64,000 bases of DNA from Pseudomonas saudimassiliensis (GCF_000939975.1 NZ_LK391969.1:1086693-1150692); one strand, 5' to 3'; shown: positions 27,281-36,847, counted from the first letter of the stretch. A program made the numbers and translations. The notes: a model not told the origin generated them from the sequence alone.

Positions 27281-27847
27281 ATGCCCCAGAAGCCAGAGAT
27301 TCTCGATGCCCGCGTTGTTGCCAAAAGCCGCCTGTTCACCGTTGAGCAGATGCAATTGCGCTTCAGCAACGGGACCGAGCGCACCTATGAACGTCTGGTC
27401 GGCTCGGGCACGGGCTACGGCGCCGTCATGGTGGTGGCGCTCAAGGACAATCGCACGGCACTGCTGATCGAGGAATATTGCGGCGGCACCCAGGACTATC
27501 AGCTGTCCCTGCCCAAGGGCCTGGTCGAGCCCGGCGAGGATGTGCTGGACGCCGCCAATCGTGAGTTGATGGAAGAAGCCGGCTTCGGCGCCGAACGCCT
27601 GGAACTGCTGGGCAAGCTGTCCCTGTCCCCCGGCTACATGAGCCAGAGCATCTCCGTGGTGCTGGCCCGGGATCTCTACGAGAAGCGCTTGCCCGGGGAT
27701 GAGCCCGAGCCGATCCGGGTCGACAGTGTCGACCTGTACGGGCTGAGCGAACTGATGACCCGCCCGGCGTTTTCCGAAGGCCGGGCGCTGGCCGCCCTGT
27801 ACCTGGTCCGCGATCTGCTGGAGCAACGCGGGGAGCTGCAACCATGA
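27281..27847 (+). CDS. nudE: ADP compounds hydrolase NudE
   Basis: This 188-residue Nudix hydrolase acts on ADP-ribose, NADH and Ap3A-type compounds in E. coli. The Nudix box spans residues 80-102 (GLVEPGED through REL-EEAGF). The start at 27281 follows GGAG; the upstream open frame overlaps yrfG and is not supported. The stop overlaps the cysQ start as ATGA. Confidence 0.92.
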   Translation: MPQKPEILDARVVAKSRLFTVEQMQLRFSNGTERTYERLVGSGTGYGAVMVVALKDNRTALLIEEYCGGTQDYQLSLPKGLVEPGEDVLDAANRELMEEAGFGAERLELLGKLSLSPGYMSQSISVVLARDLYEKRLPGDEPEPIRVDSVDLYGLSELMTRPAFSEGRALAALYLVRDLLEQRGELQP

Positions 27848-28647
27848 GCCTGCCGGTTGCCGTCGAGCGGCTGTGCCAACTGACCCGGGACGCCGGCCAC
27901 GCCGCCCTGCCCTGGTGGCAGCACAACCCCGAGGTGATTACCAAGGCCGACGACTCACCGGTGACGGCCGCTGACCTTGCCGCCAACCAGGTCATCGTCG
28001 ACGGCTTGCGAGCCCTGGCGCCGGAGATCCCGGTGCTGTCCGAGGAAGACGCCGACGTACCCTTTGACGAGCGCCAGCATTGGGCGCGTTTCTGGCTGGT
28101 CGACCCGCTGGACGGCACCAAGGAGTTCATTGCCGGTTCCGACGAGTTCACCGTCAATATCGCCCTGATCGAGCACGGCGAGGTGCGCTTCGGCATTGTT
28201 GGCGTGCCGGCGCAAGACACCCTCTACTGGGGTGGCGCCGGGCTGGGTAGCTGGCGCCAGCAGGGCGACGAGCCGGCCCAGCCGATTCACTGCCGCGCCC
28301 CGGCCACCCCGCTGCGGATCGTCGCCAGCCGGCGGCATACCAGTGCCGACCAGGAAGCACTGCTCGACCGCTTGCAACAGGCCCACAATACCGAACTGCT
28401 TGGCGTGGGCAGCTCACTGAAATTCTGCGTGCTGGCCGCCGGCGAGGCGGATCTCTACCCCCGCTTCGCCCCCACCAGCCAGTGGGACACTGCCGCGGCG
28501 CAGGCGGTACTGGAAGGCGCCGGTGGGCGTGTGCTCGACCTGAATGGCGAGCGTTTCAGCTACCCGCATCGCGCCGACTGGCTGAACCCCCATTTCATTG
28601 CCACCGGCCAGCCCGACGACGCCCTGTTGCGTCTGTTGCTGGGCTAG
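27844..28647 (+). CDS. cysQ: 3'(2'),5'-bisphosphate nucleotidase CysQ
   Basis: This 267-residue inositol-monophosphatase-family enzyme hydrolyses PAP to AMP and so relieves inhibition of sulfate assimilation. Metal-site motifs are visible: SEED at 66-69, D87PLDGT92 and a C-terminal SQWDTAAAQ. It is translationally coupled to nudE through a four-base overlap. Confidence 0.94.
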   Translation: MSLPVAVERLCQLTRDAGHAALPWWQHNPEVITKADDSPVTAADLAANQVIVDGLRALAPEIPVLSEEDADVPFDERQHWARFWLVDPLDGTKEFIAGSDEFTVNIALIEHGEVRFGIVGVPAQDTLYWGGAGLGSWRQQGDEPAQPIHCRAPATPLRIVASRRHTSADQEALLDRLQQAHNTELLGVGSSLKFCVLAAGEADLYPRFAPTSQWDTAAAQAVLEGAGGRVLDLNGERFSYPHRADWLNPHFIATGQPDDALLRLLLG

Positions 28648-28671
28648 CCATCGTCCACACTGGAGCTTGCC

Positions 28672-29313
28672 ATGTTTCTCCGTACCCCACCGGAACACAA
28701 GATGCGCCTGCCGACCGCCGCGGAGGCCCTGCCGGGCCGCGCGGAGCCGTTGACCACCAGCCAGAGTCACGCCGTTCTGGGCACCCCCCTCAAGCCGCCC
28801 TTCCCCCCGGGCATGCAGCAGATCATCGTGGGTATGGGCTGTTTCTGGGGGGCGGAACGGCTGTTCTGGCAACTGGACGGCGTCTACACCACCGCGGTGG
28901 GGTATACCGCCGGACTGACGCCGAACCCGACCTACGAGGAAGTGTGCTCGGGGCTGACCGGACACAACGAGGTGGTGCTGGTGGTCTTTGACCCCGAGGT
29001 GATCACCTTGGACGAAGTGCTGCGGGTATTCTGGGAAAGTCACGATCCCACCATGGGTATGCGCCAGGGCAACGACCTGGGTACCCAGTATCGCTCCGGC
29101 ATCTACACCACCGATATGGCCCAACGCGCCCAGGCGGAAGCCAGCAAGGCACGCTTTGCCGATGCGCTGCACGCCGGCGGCAAGGGCCCCATCACCACCG
29201 AGATTCTGCCCGCGGCGCAGTTCTACTATGCGGAGCCCTATCATCAGCAATATCTGCATAAGAATCCGGGCGGCTACTGCGGCCTGGCCGGGACCGGAAT
29301 TTGCATGCGGTAA
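28672..29313 (+). CDS. msrA: Peptide methionine (S)-sulfoxide reductase MsrA
   Basis: MsrA repairs methionine-S-sulfoxide in proteins. The 213-residue protein has catalytic C57 in [11 protein letters not shown]. The recycling cysteines near the C-terminus ([13 protein letters not shown]) are also present. The length and the N-terminal extension match E. coli MsrA (212 aa). It follows cysQ by 24 bp with TGGAG before the ATG. Confidence 0.96.
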   Translation: MFLRTPPEHKMRLPTAAEALPGRAEPLTTSQSHAVLGTPLKPPFPPGMQQIIVGMGCFWGAERLFWQLDGVYTTAVGYTAGLTPNPTYEEVCSGLTGHNEVVLVVFDPEVITLDEVLRVFWESHDPTMGMRQGNDLGTQYRSGIYTTDMAQRAQAEASKARFADALHAGGKGPITTEILPAAQFYYAEPYHQQYLHKNPGGYCGLAGTGICMR

Positions 29314-29320
29314 TATCTTT

Positions 29321-29350
29321 TTGCTTGCAGATTCAAGCGATTACTAATAA
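29321..29350 (+). promoter_or_regulatory. Possible promoter of the mrp operon
   Basis: TTGCTT (29321-29326), an 18-base spacer and TAATAA (29345-29350) occur just after msrA and 124 bases before mrpA, in a 161-bp gap with nothing else recognisable. Confidence 0.4.
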
Positions 29351-29474
29351 AACCTTGGCCCTGCATAAAGACTCTCACCCCCGGCCGCCTGCTACGCAAC
29401 GTCAGCCCTGGGCTGGCCAAGCCCATGAATGGGGGTGGGAACGCCTGAAAACCATCTGAGCATCCCGGGAGCCC

Positions 29475-32381
29475 ATGCTGTTACTGACACTGATACTGAT
29501 CCCGTTCATCGGCAGCTTCCTTGCGGCCTGGTTGCCGGCGAACGCACGTAACCGGGAGGCCTGGCTGGCCGCTGCCATCGCCCTGGGCGGTCTGATCATC
29601 ATCGGTTTCCAGTTTCCGCATATCAATAACGGCGAGGTGTTGCGTTACCAGATCGACTGGATGCCCGAGTACGGCCTGAACCTGGTCCTGCGGATGGACG
29701 GCCTGGCCTGGCTGTTCAGTCTGCTGATCATCGGCATCTTCCTGCTGGTGGTGGTGTATGCGCGCTATTACATGTCGCCGGAAGACCCGGTGCCGCGCTT
29801 CTTCTCCTTCCTGATGGCTTTCATGGGCTCGATGCTGGGCGTGGTGCTGTCAGGTAACCTGGTGCAGCTGGTGCTGTTCTGGGAGCTGACCAGCCTGTCC
29901 TCCTTCCTGCTGATCGGCTACTGGCACCACCGGGCCGAGGCGCGCCGCGGCGCACGCATGGCCTTTACCGTGACCGCCACCGGTGGCCTGTGCCTGCTGG
30001 CCGGGGTGCTGATGCTGGGGCACATCATCGGTAGCTATGATCTCGATGTGGTGCTGGCCTCCGGCGACACCCTGCGCGACCACGCCTGGTACCTGCCGAC
30101 GCTAATCCTGATCGCCCTGGGAGCCCTGACCAAGAGCGCCCAGTTCCCCTTCCACTTCTGGTTGCCCCATGCCATGGCGGCGCCCACGCCGGTGTCCGCC
30201 TATCTGCACTCGGCGACCATGGTCAAGGCCGGGATCTTCCTGTTGATGCGCCTGTGGCCGGTGCTGTCGGGCACGCCGGAATGGACCTGGATCATTGGCG
30301 GGGCCGGGGTCTGCACCCTGCTGATCGGCTCCTTCATTGCGATTTTCCAGCACGACCTCAAGGGTCTGCTGGCCTACTCCACCATCAGCCACCTGGGACT
30401 GATCACCGCCCTGCTCGGCATGGGCACGCCGCTGGCGATGGTCGCGGCCATTTTCCACACCATGAACCACGCCACCTTCAAGGCATCGCTGTTCATGGCG
30501 GTGGGCATCATCGACCATGAGAGCGGCACCCGGGATATGCGCAAGCTGCGCGGCCTGTCCCGGTTGATGCCACACACCGCGACGCTCGCCATTGTCGCCT
30601 CGGCGGCCATGGCCGGGGTGCCTTTCCTTAACGGCTTCCTGTCCAAGGAAATGTTCTTCGCCGAGGCGCTGCTGGTCGGTAGCGCCACCAACTGGTGGAT
30701 GCCGGTGGCGGCGGTGACCATGGGCGTGTTCAGCGTGGCCTACTCCCTGCGCTTCATCTACGTATTCTTTGGCCCCCCCGCCACCGACCTGCCCAAGGTG
30801 CCCCACGAACCCCCACGCTGGATGCGCTTCCCGGTGGAAGTGCTGGTGCTTTTCTGCCTGATCGTCGGGATCATTCCTGGGCTGAGTGTCGGACCGTTGC
30901 TGCACAACGGCGTGGAGGCGGTGCTGGGAGACCAGACACCCTACTACAGTCTGGCCCTGTGGCATGGCTTCAACATTCCGTTGCTGATGAGTTTCATCGC
31001 CCTGGGCGGGGGCGTGCTGCTGTATTTTGTCCTGCGTACCCGGTTCAATCTCACCTATCGGGACCAGGTGCCGCTGCTGCACCGTTTCAATGGCAAGCAG
31101 GCCTATGAAAGCACCATGCTGGAGCTGCGCAGCAGTGCCTCGCGCCTGGAAAAACTGCTCGGTACCCGTCGCCTGCAGCCGCAATTGCTGCTGATGATCG
31201 TGGTCGGCCTCGGCGTGGCGGTAGCCGCCGCACTGACTGCGCCCCAGGTATGGTCGGCGCTGGAGCCCACCAGCCCGCACCTGCCCTTTACCCTGCTGTG
31301 GCTCATCGGCGGCGGTTGCGCGATCGGCGCCGCCTGGCAGGCCAAGTATCACCGCCTGGCGTCGCTCAGCCTGGTCGGCGGCGCCGGCCTGGTGGTCTGC
31401 CTGACCTTCCTCTGGCTGTCCGCCCCGGACCTGGCCTTGACCCAGCTGATGGTCGAAACCGTGACCACCATCCTGATTCTGCTGGGCCTGCGCTGGCTGC
31501 CGCCACGTATCCTGTCCATCGCCCAGGACCAGCGCGAGAACCGCCGTGCCCGGGTCCGCCGCAGCCGTGACTTCATCGTCGCCGTACTGGCGGGGCTGGG
31601 CATGGCGGCGATCAGCTATCTGGTACTGATGCTGCCTGCGGGCAGCGGCATCGGCAGTTTCTTCCTGGAGCGCTCGCTGTCCGAGGGCGGCGGCAGCAAT
31701 GTGGTCAACGTACTGCTGGTGGACTTCCGCGGCTTCGATACCATGGGTGAAATCGCCGTTCTGGGCATTGTGGCGTTGACCGTCTACGGTCTGCTGCGCC
31801 GCTTCCGCCCGGCAGCCGAAAGCATGGCCCTGCCGCCGCAGCAGACCAATCCGGTCGATCCGGCGGCGCTGCAGCCACCTGCCGAGCAGGCCGAGACCGG
31901 CTACCTGGCAATACCCGGGATCTTCCTGCGGCTGTTGCTGCCGATCATTCTGGTCTGCGCCGCCTATTTCTTCATGCGCGGCCACAACCTGCCTGGTGGC
32001 GGCTTCGTGGCCGGGCTGGTGTTCGCGGTGGCAATCATCCTGCAATACATGCTCGCCGGCACGCTGTGGGTCGAGTCGCGCCTGCACCTGCAACCCCACC
32101 GCTGGTTGGCGTTCGGGCTGATTCTGGCGGTTGCCACCGGCCTCGGCGCCCTGGTATTAGGCTATCCGTTCCTGACCAGCCATACCGCCCATCTCTATCT
32201 GCCGATCCTGGGTGCGGTGCATCTGCCCAGTGCATTCTTCTTCGATCTGGGCGTGTTCAGCGTCGTGGTGGGCTCCACCATGCTGATCCTGATCGCGCTT
32301 GCCCACCAGTCGATCCGTAGTCACCGTCTGCCACTGGCGGCCACTGACGCCGCCGATTCCGCTGCAAAGGAGACACCCTGA
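29475..32381 (+). CDS. mrpA: Mrp Na+/H+ antiporter subunit A fused to subunit B
   Basis: This 968-residue protein is the largest subunit of the multi-gene cation/proton antiporter. Residues 1-770 form a NuoL-like MrpA with the charged helices LFWELTSLSSF and KSAQFPFHFWLPHAMAAPTPVSA. Residues from about 810 form an MrpB domain (MRGHNLPGGGFVAGL). The A-B fusion is typical of group 2 Mrp operons (pha/sha) with six genes, as found in Pseudomonas. The Mrp complex expels Na+ (or K+) in exchange for protons and supports salt and alkali tolerance. The stop overlaps the mrpC start by one base. Confidence 0.95.
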   Translation: MLLLTLILIPFIGSFLAAWLPANARNREAWLAAAIALGGLIIIGFQFPHINNGEVLRYQIDWMPEYGLNLVLRMDGLAWLFSLLIIGIFLLVVVYARYYMSPEDPVPRFFSFLMAFMGSMLGVVLSGNLVQLVLFWELTSLSSFLLIGYWHHRAEARRGARMAFTVTATGGLCLLAGVLMLGHIIGSYDLDVVLASGDTLRDHAWYLPTLILIALGALTKSAQFPFHFWLPHAMAAPTPVSAYLHSATMVKAGIFLLMRLWPVLSGTPEWTWIIGGAGVCTLLIGSFIAIFQHDLKGLLAYSTISHLGLITALLGMGTPLAMVAAIFHTMNHATFKASLFMAVGIIDHESGTRDMRKLRGLSRLMPHTATLAIVASAAMAGVPFLNGFLSKEMFFAEALLVGSATNWWMPVAAVTMGVFSVAYSLRFIYVFFGPPATDLPKVPHEPPRWMRFPVEVLVLFCLIVGIIPGLSVGPLLHNGVEAVLGDQTPYYSLALWHGFNIPLLMSFIALGGGVLLYFVLRTRFNLTYRDQVPLLHRFNGKQAYESTMLELRSSASRLEKLLGTRRLQPQLLLMIVVGLGVAVAAALTAPQVWSALEPTSPHLPFTLLWLIGGGCAIGAAWQAKYHRLASLSLVGGAGLVVCLTFLWLSAPDLALTQLMVETVTTILILLGLRWLPPRILSIAQDQRENRRARVRRSRDFIVAVLAGLGMAAISYLVLMLPAGSGIGSFFLERSLSEGGGSNVVNVLLVDFRGFDTMGEIAVLGIVALTVYGLLRRFRPAAESMALPPQQTNPVDPAALQPPAEQAETGYLAIPGIFLRLLLPIILVCAAYFFMRGHNLPGGGFVAGLVFAVAIILQYMLAGTLWVESRLHLQPHRWLAFGLILAVATGLGALVLGYPFLTSHTAHLYLPILGAVHLPSAFFFDLGVFSVVVGSTMLILIALAHQSIRSHRLPLAATDAADSAAKETP

Positions 32382-32722
32382 TGGAAGCTGTCATTGCCAT
32401 CGCCATTGGCGTCATGTTCGCCTCCGGGGTCTGGCTGATCCTGCGCCCCCGCACCTTCCAGGTCATCATCGGCCTGCTGCTGATTTCCTACGCGGTGAAC
32501 ATGTTCATCTTCATCATGGGCCGGCTGACCGTCAACAAGCCGCCACTGACCCTGGAAAGCCCGATCGATGCGGGCACCTTCGCCGACCCCGTCACCCAGG
32601 CCCTGGTGTTGACGGCCATCGTCATCGGCTTTGCCACTACGGCGCTCTACCTGGTGCTGCTGCTGACGTCCCGCGGCCTGACCGGCACCGACCATGTGGA
32701 CGGTAAGGAACCCCGCCAATGA
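32381..32722 (+). CDS. mrpC: Mrp antiporter subunit C
   Basis: This 113-residue protein with three transmembrane helices is homologous to NuoK. Typical MrpC elements include GLLLISYAVNMFIF and DPVTQALVLTAIVIGFATTA. AAAGGAG precedes the start, and the stop overlaps mrpD as ATGA. Confidence 0.95.
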   Translation: MEAVIAIAIGVMFASGVWLILRPRTFQVIIGLLLISYAVNMFIFIMGRLTVNKPPLTLESPIDAGTFADPVTQALVLTAIVIGFATTALYLVLLLTSRGLTGTDHVDGKEPRQ

Positions 32723-34359
32723 GGTTCTGGGCCGACCAGCTGATCCTGCTGCCCATATTGCTGCCACTGCTGTGCGCCGCCTTGCTGGTGCTGTTCAACG
32801 GCCGACGGCAGCAGCTGAAATTCGCCATCAACCTGACCGGCACCCTGGCCCTGCTGGTGACGGCGCTGGTGCTGTTCTGGTTCACCGACAGCGAGGTCTG
32901 GCCCGATGGCGTCGGTGCGTACCTGGCCGCCAACTGGGCGGCGCCCTTCGGTATCGTGCTGGTCGTCGACCGGCTCGCCGCCTTGATGCTGACGCTGTGC
33001 GCGGTGATCGCTACCGCCGCGCTGGTGTTCTCCTACCGGCGTTGGAGCCGCTCCGGCGTGCACTTCCATTCCCTGTTCCAGTTCCTGTTGGCGGGGATCA
33101 ACGGCGCCTTCATCACCGGCGACCTGTTCAACCTATTCGTGTTCTTCGAGATCATGCTGGCCGCGTCCTATGGCCTGCTGCTGCTCGGCCTGCAGCCCAA
33201 CCGCATTCGCGCCAGCATGCAGTACGTGGTGATCAACCTGGTCGCGTCGTCCTTCTTCCTGATCGGCGTAGCCCTGATTTATGCCGCCGCGGGCACGCTG
33301 AACATGGCCGACCTGGCGATGCGCGTCGGCGGTCTGGACGAGAGTCAGCGCCTGTTGCTGGAGGTCGGGGCCGCGATCCTGGCCATTGCCTTCCTGACCA
33401 AGAGCGCCATGTGGCCGCTGGGCTTCTGGCTGCCCACCACCTACGCCGCCGCTGCCCCACCGGTGGCAGCAATGCTGGTACTGATGACCAAGGTCGGTAT
33501 CTATGTGCTGCTACGGCTGTGGCTGCTGGTTTTCGCCGGGGAGGCGGCCTCATTCCAGGCGCTGTCCGGCACCGCGCTGGTAGTCGGCGGTCTGCTGACC
33601 CTGGCCTTCGGCACCATCGGCCTGCTGGGCAGTCAGGAATTGGGACGCATGGCCGGCTTTGCTGCCATCATCTCCTCCGGCACCTTGTTGGCGGCGATAG
33701 GCTATGGCGAACCCAAGGTCGTCAGCGCCGCCCTGTTCTACCTGCTCAGCTCGACCCTGGCGGTCGCCGCCTTCGTGCTGCTGATGGAGCTGATCGAGCG
33801 GATCCGCAAGCCCAGCGCCGCGATGCTGGCCCTGACCATGGAGGCCTTCGCCATCGATAACGATCCCGAGGAGTCCGCCGGGGTCATCATTCCTGCGGCC
33901 ATGGCGTTCCTCGGCCTGTGCTTTGTCGCCTGCGCCCTGATCATTGCCGGGCTGCCGCCGCTGTCCGGCTTTGTCGCCAAGTTCAGCCTGTTCCATGCCC
34001 TACTCAATCCCGCGGGTCTGTTCGTGGACAATCTGTACACCGCCGGGCCGCTGGCCTGGACAATGCTGACGCTGATCATCCTGTCCGGCCTGGCCGCGAT
34101 CATCTCACTGATGCGGTTTGGCGTGCGTACCTTCTGGTCCATCGACGCCACCGCGCCGCGCCTGCAGCTGACCGAGGCCATGCCGGTCTCCATCCTGCTG
34201 TTGCTGTGCATCTCCATGACGGTGCTGGCCGGACCGGTCAGTGGTTATCTGGAGCGCACCTCGGCGGCATTGCACGAACCGACCCAGTATATCGACCGGG
34301 TATTGTCCATTACGCCGGTCCCGGGCGTGGTCGGGGCCACAGGAGGAGTCGAACCATGA
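32719..34359 (+). CDS. mrpD: Mrp antiporter subunit D
   Basis: This 546-residue NuoM/NuoN-like subunit has about 14 transmembrane helices. The glutamate helix FNLFVFFEIMLAASY and the lysine helix TKSAMWPLGFWLPTTYAAAAPP carry the ion-path residues. Start and stop both overlap neighbours by four bases. Confidence 0.95.
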   Translation: MRFWADQLILLPILLPLLCAALLVLFNGRRQQLKFAINLTGTLALLVTALVLFWFTDSEVWPDGVGAYLAANWAAPFGIVLVVDRLAALMLTLCAVIATAALVFSYRRWSRSGVHFHSLFQFLLAGINGAFITGDLFNLFVFFEIMLAASYGLLLLGLQPNRIRASMQYVVINLVASSFFLIGVALIYAAAGTLNMADLAMRVGGLDESQRLLLEVGAAILAIAFLTKSAMWPLGFWLPTTYAAAAPPVAAMLVLMTKVGIYVLLRLWLLVFAGEAASFQALSGTALVVGGLLTLAFGTIGLLGSQELGRMAGFAAIISSGTLLAAIGYGEPKVVSAALFYLLSSTLAVAAFVLLMELIERIRKPSAAMLALTMEAFAIDNDPEESAGVIIPAAMAFLGLCFVACALIIAGLPPLSGFVAKFSLFHALLNPAGLFVDNLYTAGPLAWTMLTLIILSGLAAIISLMRFGVRTFWSIDATAPRLQLTEAMPVSILLLLCISMTVLAGPVSGYLERTSAALHEPTQYIDRVLSITPVPGVVGATGGVEP

Positions 34360-34853
34360 AGCGCTGGTTGCCTTCCCCGCTGATGTCAGCCTTCCTGCTG
34401 GTGCTGTGGCTGATGCTCAATCAGAGCATCGAGCCGGCACACCTGCTGCTGGGGGCACTGCTGGCGATTGCCATCCCCCGGTTGGTCGCGCCCCTGCGCC
34501 CGACGCCGGTGCGGGTCGCGCGGCCGCTGACGATCGTCCGACTTATCGTTTACGCGCTGATCGAGATACTGCGGTCCTGCTTCAACGTCTGCACCCTGAT
34601 CCTGTTCGGCGGGGGACGGCTCAATTCGCAGTTCATCCGCATCCCCCTGGACCTGCGCGACCGCCATGGCCTGGCGGTGCTGGCCTGCATCATCAATTCC
34701 ACCCCCGGCACGGTCTGGGTCGAGATCATCCCGGGCAGTCATGACCTGGCCCTGCATGTGTTCGATCTGCACGATGCGGACTGGTGGGTAAACATGATCA
34801 AGACCCGCCTGGAACAGCCCTTGATCGATATCTTCGAACAGGAGCAATCATGA
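34356..34853 (+). CDS. mrpE: Mrp antiporter subunit E
   Basis: This 165-residue protein has two or three N-terminal membrane helices and a cytoplasmic domain with INSTPGTVWVEI, a hallmark of MrpE. The start at 34356 follows AGGAGG and overlaps the mrpD stop. MrpE is needed for assembly or stability of the complex. Confidence 0.94.
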   Translation: MKRWLPSPLMSAFLLVLWLMLNQSIEPAHLLLGALLAIAIPRLVAPLRPTPVRVARPLTIVRLIVYALIEILRSCFNVCTLILFGGGRLNSQFIRIPLDLRDRHGLAVLACIINSTPGTVWVEIIPGSHDLALHVFDLHDADWWVNMIKTRLEQPLIDIFEQEQS

Positions 34854-35128
34854 CCCTGCTACTGGCTCTGGCGCTCGGCTTCGCCCAGCTCTGCGTGATG
34901 ATCGCCATGGTGTTCTGCACCGTCCGCCTGCTGCTCGGCCCCACCGCCCAGGACCGCATCCTGGCGCTGGACTCACTGTGGATGGCGGCCATGCTGTTCA
35001 TCCTGCTGCTGGGGATCCGCTTTTCCAGCATGGTGTACTTCGAGGCGGCACTGTTGATCGCCCTGCTCGGCTTCGTTTCCTCCATCGCCCTGGCCAAGTT
35101 TCTGATTCGCGGGGAGATCATCGAATGA
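34850..35128 (+). CDS. mrpF: Mrp antiporter subunit F
   Basis: This 92-residue subunit has three transmembrane helices and the conserved RLLLGPTAQDRILALD segment after the first helix. It starts within an ATGA overlap with mrpE behind GGAG, and its end overlaps mrpG by four bases. Confidence 0.94.
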   Translation: MTLLLALALGFAQLCVMIAMVFCTVRLLLGPTAQDRILALDSLWMAAMLFILLLGIRFSSMVYFEAALLIALLGFVSSIALAKFLIRGEIIE

Positions 35129-35514
35129 GCACCTTCCTGACCACCGGCATGATCGACCTGCCGATCTGGCTGGCCATTCCCGTCGCGGTGCTGCTGGTAC
35201 TCGGCGGCCTGATCACCTTCATCGGCGCCCTGGGCCTGCTGCGTCTGCCGAACTTCTTCCAGCGCATCCATGGCCCGGCGGTATTCATCACCGTGGGCAC
35301 CGGCTGCTTCCTGATCGCCTCCATGCTGTATTTCACCGGCAGTGAGGAGCGTCCGGTGATGCACGAATTGCTGATCACCGCCTTCGTCCTGCTGACCGCA
35401 CCGGTCACCTCGATGATGCTGATGCGCGCAGCGGTCTACCGTAATCTGCGGGCGCGCCACGCCAAGGGCGACGACACTCCCCCCAGCGCCTACCAGTTCC
35501 CCGACGACCAATGA
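35125..35514 (+). CDS. mrpG: Mrp antiporter subunit G
   Basis: This 129-residue subunit has three transmembrane helices with the MrpG pattern GALGLLRLPNFFQRIHGPA and a C-terminal cytoplasmic tail. It is the last gene of the operon; the next gene begins 147 bp later. Confidence 0.94.
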   Translation: MSTFLTTGMIDLPIWLAIPVAVLLVLGGLITFIGALGLLRLPNFFQRIHGPAVFITVGTGCFLIASMLYFTGSEERPVMHELLITAFVLLTAPVTSMMLMRAAVYRNLRARHAKGDDTPPSAYQFPDDQ

Positions 35515-35661
35515 CCCGCCCGGGTGCCAGCCCGGGTAGCGCATTACCCTGCGACAAAAAACTCTTGGGCAAATTTGCCAAAAGCCCGGCCAGATGGCGT
35601 AGTCTGGACTTGTCGCCAGAGCAATCGGTGACTGTCCGCATCAATGAAGAGGAACAGGCTT

Positions 35662-36075
35662 ATGCAGATTCAAGTTCATTGTGACAACCGTACTGAAGGC
35701 AACGCCCGGCTGATGGAATGGGTAAGCACCAGCGTGACCGACAAGCTCGAGCGCTTTGATGAGCAGCTGACCCGCATCAACGTCCATATCAACGACGAGA
35801 ACGGCGAGAAGGCTGGGGCCCAGGACAAGCGTTGCCAGATCGAAGCCAGGCCCAAGGGCCAGCAGCCCATTTCCGTTACCCATAAGGCGGACTCGGTAAA
35901 CCTGGCGGTGGATGGCGCCATTGAGAAAATGCACGCAGCGCTTACCAGCCTGTTCGGCAAACTACGCAGCAAGCGGGCAGCGGCGCAACAAGGGACGAGC
36001 ACAGCAGATCCGGACGTTCAGGACGCCCTGCTGGAAGAGGATTTTTCGGAAGGCGAGATAGCGCGGGACGCCTGA
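35662..36075 (+). CDS. HPF/RaiA-family ribosome-associated protein
   Basis: This 137-residue protein contains the S30AE domain of hibernation-promoting factors (about residues 1-105), with MQIQVHCDN at the start and a long acidic tail. Such proteins bind the 30S decoding site and inactivate ribosomes in stress or stationary phase. This copy is not next to rpoN, where the main Pseudomonas hpf resides, so it is probably a paralogue. The start at 35662 has GAGGAA eight bases before it. Confidence 0.82.
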   Translation: MQIQVHCDNRTEGNARLMEWVSTSVTDKLERFDEQLTRINVHINDENGEKAGAQDKRCQIEARPKGQQPISVTHKADSVNLAVDGAIEKMHAALTSLFGKLRSKRAAAQQGTSTADPDVQDALLEEDFSEGEIARDA

Positions 36076-36091
36076 CGCGTAACGAACCCTA

Positions 36092-36117
36092 CGGCGGCGC
36101 CGATTTCGGCGCCGCCG
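36092..36117. terminator. Strong hairpin between HPF-like gene and yqjK-like gene
   Basis: CGGCGGCGCCG (36092-36102) and CGGCGCCGCCG (36107-36117) form a perfect 11-bp stem with an ATTT loop in the 51-bp gap between convergent genes. There is no U-tract on either side. Confidence 0.5.
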
Positions 36118-36126
36118 ACATTGGGT

Positions 36127-36420
36127 TCAAGGGACGTCTTCCAGAGTTGGACTGGCCGCGATGGCCATTCCTGGCATGACCAGACTGGCGAAGCGGAACA
36201 GATTCATCCCCTGCCGCGCCACCGCCATCGGCCCGCCATGCCCGGCGGCCAGCTTGCCAACCACCAGACCCGCTACCACCGCGCCAGCTACGCCCCACAG
36301 CGGGGAGACACGCCGGATCGCAGCCTTGCGCTCCCGCGCATCCAGTTTGAGCAGACTGAACTCGACGGCCAGTTGCTCATCCAGCTGTTGAATCTGACTT
36401 TGCAGCTTCTTGCGTTCCAC
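36127..36420 (-). CDS. YqjK-like membrane protein
   Basis: This 97-residue protein starts with GTG 36420 behind a perfect AAGGAGG, which decides the start. The N-terminal third is a charged coiled-coil-like helix, followed by one hydrophobic segment (about residues 41-58). It overlaps the YqjE-like gene by 44 bp and is the third gene of a yqjD-yqjE-yqjK-like set. Function is unknown. Confidence 0.72.
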   Translation of the reverse strand: MERKKLQSQIQQLDEQLAVEFSLLKLDARERKAAIRRVSPLWGVAGAVVAGLVVGKLAAGHGGPMAVARQGMNLFRFASLVMPGMAIAASPTLEDVP

Positions 36421-36847
36421 TGGATTCCTCCTTCAGCGTCTTCAACTGTCGGCTGGTCGCGGGGAATTTCAGGCTCTTCGCATATTCCTTGCACTTGGCC
36501 GCCAGGATGCCCAGGGCTACCAATTGCAAGAGAATGAACGCAGCAATACCCAACGCCACCGATCCGAGCCAGGCATAGACCCCCCAGGCCAGCAATACCG
36601 ATAGGCCTTTCCAGGCGAGCAGCAACAGCGGCACCATAGCCAGCCCCAGAACCGCCAGCTTGCCCGAGTCTGCGGCAGCCAGCCGTAGTTCCAGAACCGC
36701 CAGGCGGACGAGGTCTCCGCCCGCCAGGGCCGCATGTTCCAGCCACGCCAGAGAGGATTTCAATTCATCCTTGAGTGGTTGCCGGACCTGCTCCTGGCCG
36801 CCGGCATCACCGCTCTCTGGACTGTTCTCTCCGGGCACGGCAGTCAT
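36377..36847 (-). CDS. YqjE-like phage-holin-superfamily membrane protein
   Basis: This 156-residue protein has two long hydrophobic helices (about residues 63-85 and 88-118) and matches the Phage_holin_3_6 (YqjE) family. Despite the name, members are chromosomal membrane proteins that accompany YqjD. It overlaps the yqjD-like stop by four bases (ATGA), so translation is coupled; no other ribosome site is visible. Confidence 0.82.
   Translation of the reverse strand: MTAVPGENSPESGDAGGQEQVRQPLKDELKSSLAWLEHAALAGGDLVRLAVLELRLAAADSGKLAVLGLAMVPLLLLAWKGLSVLLAWGVYAWLGSVALGIAAFILLQLVALGILAAKCKEYAKSLKFPATSRQLKTLKEESSGTQEAAKSDSTAG

Noticed and set aside
26534-27841. Possible 435-residue fusion of YrfG with an upstream domain
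   Set aside because: The extra 209 residues are antisense to nudE. YrfG similarity begins at the ATG at 27214, and the upstream part has no family resemblance.
30102-32099. 665-codon open frame antisense to mrpA
   Set aside because: It is the reverse frame of a GC-rich membrane protein gene, very rich in Gln, His and Arg, with no domain and no ribosome site.
36377-36847. Prophage remnant because of a holin-family protein
   Set aside because: It is of the YqjE type, sits in a yqjD/E/K-like operon, and no other phage genes are near.
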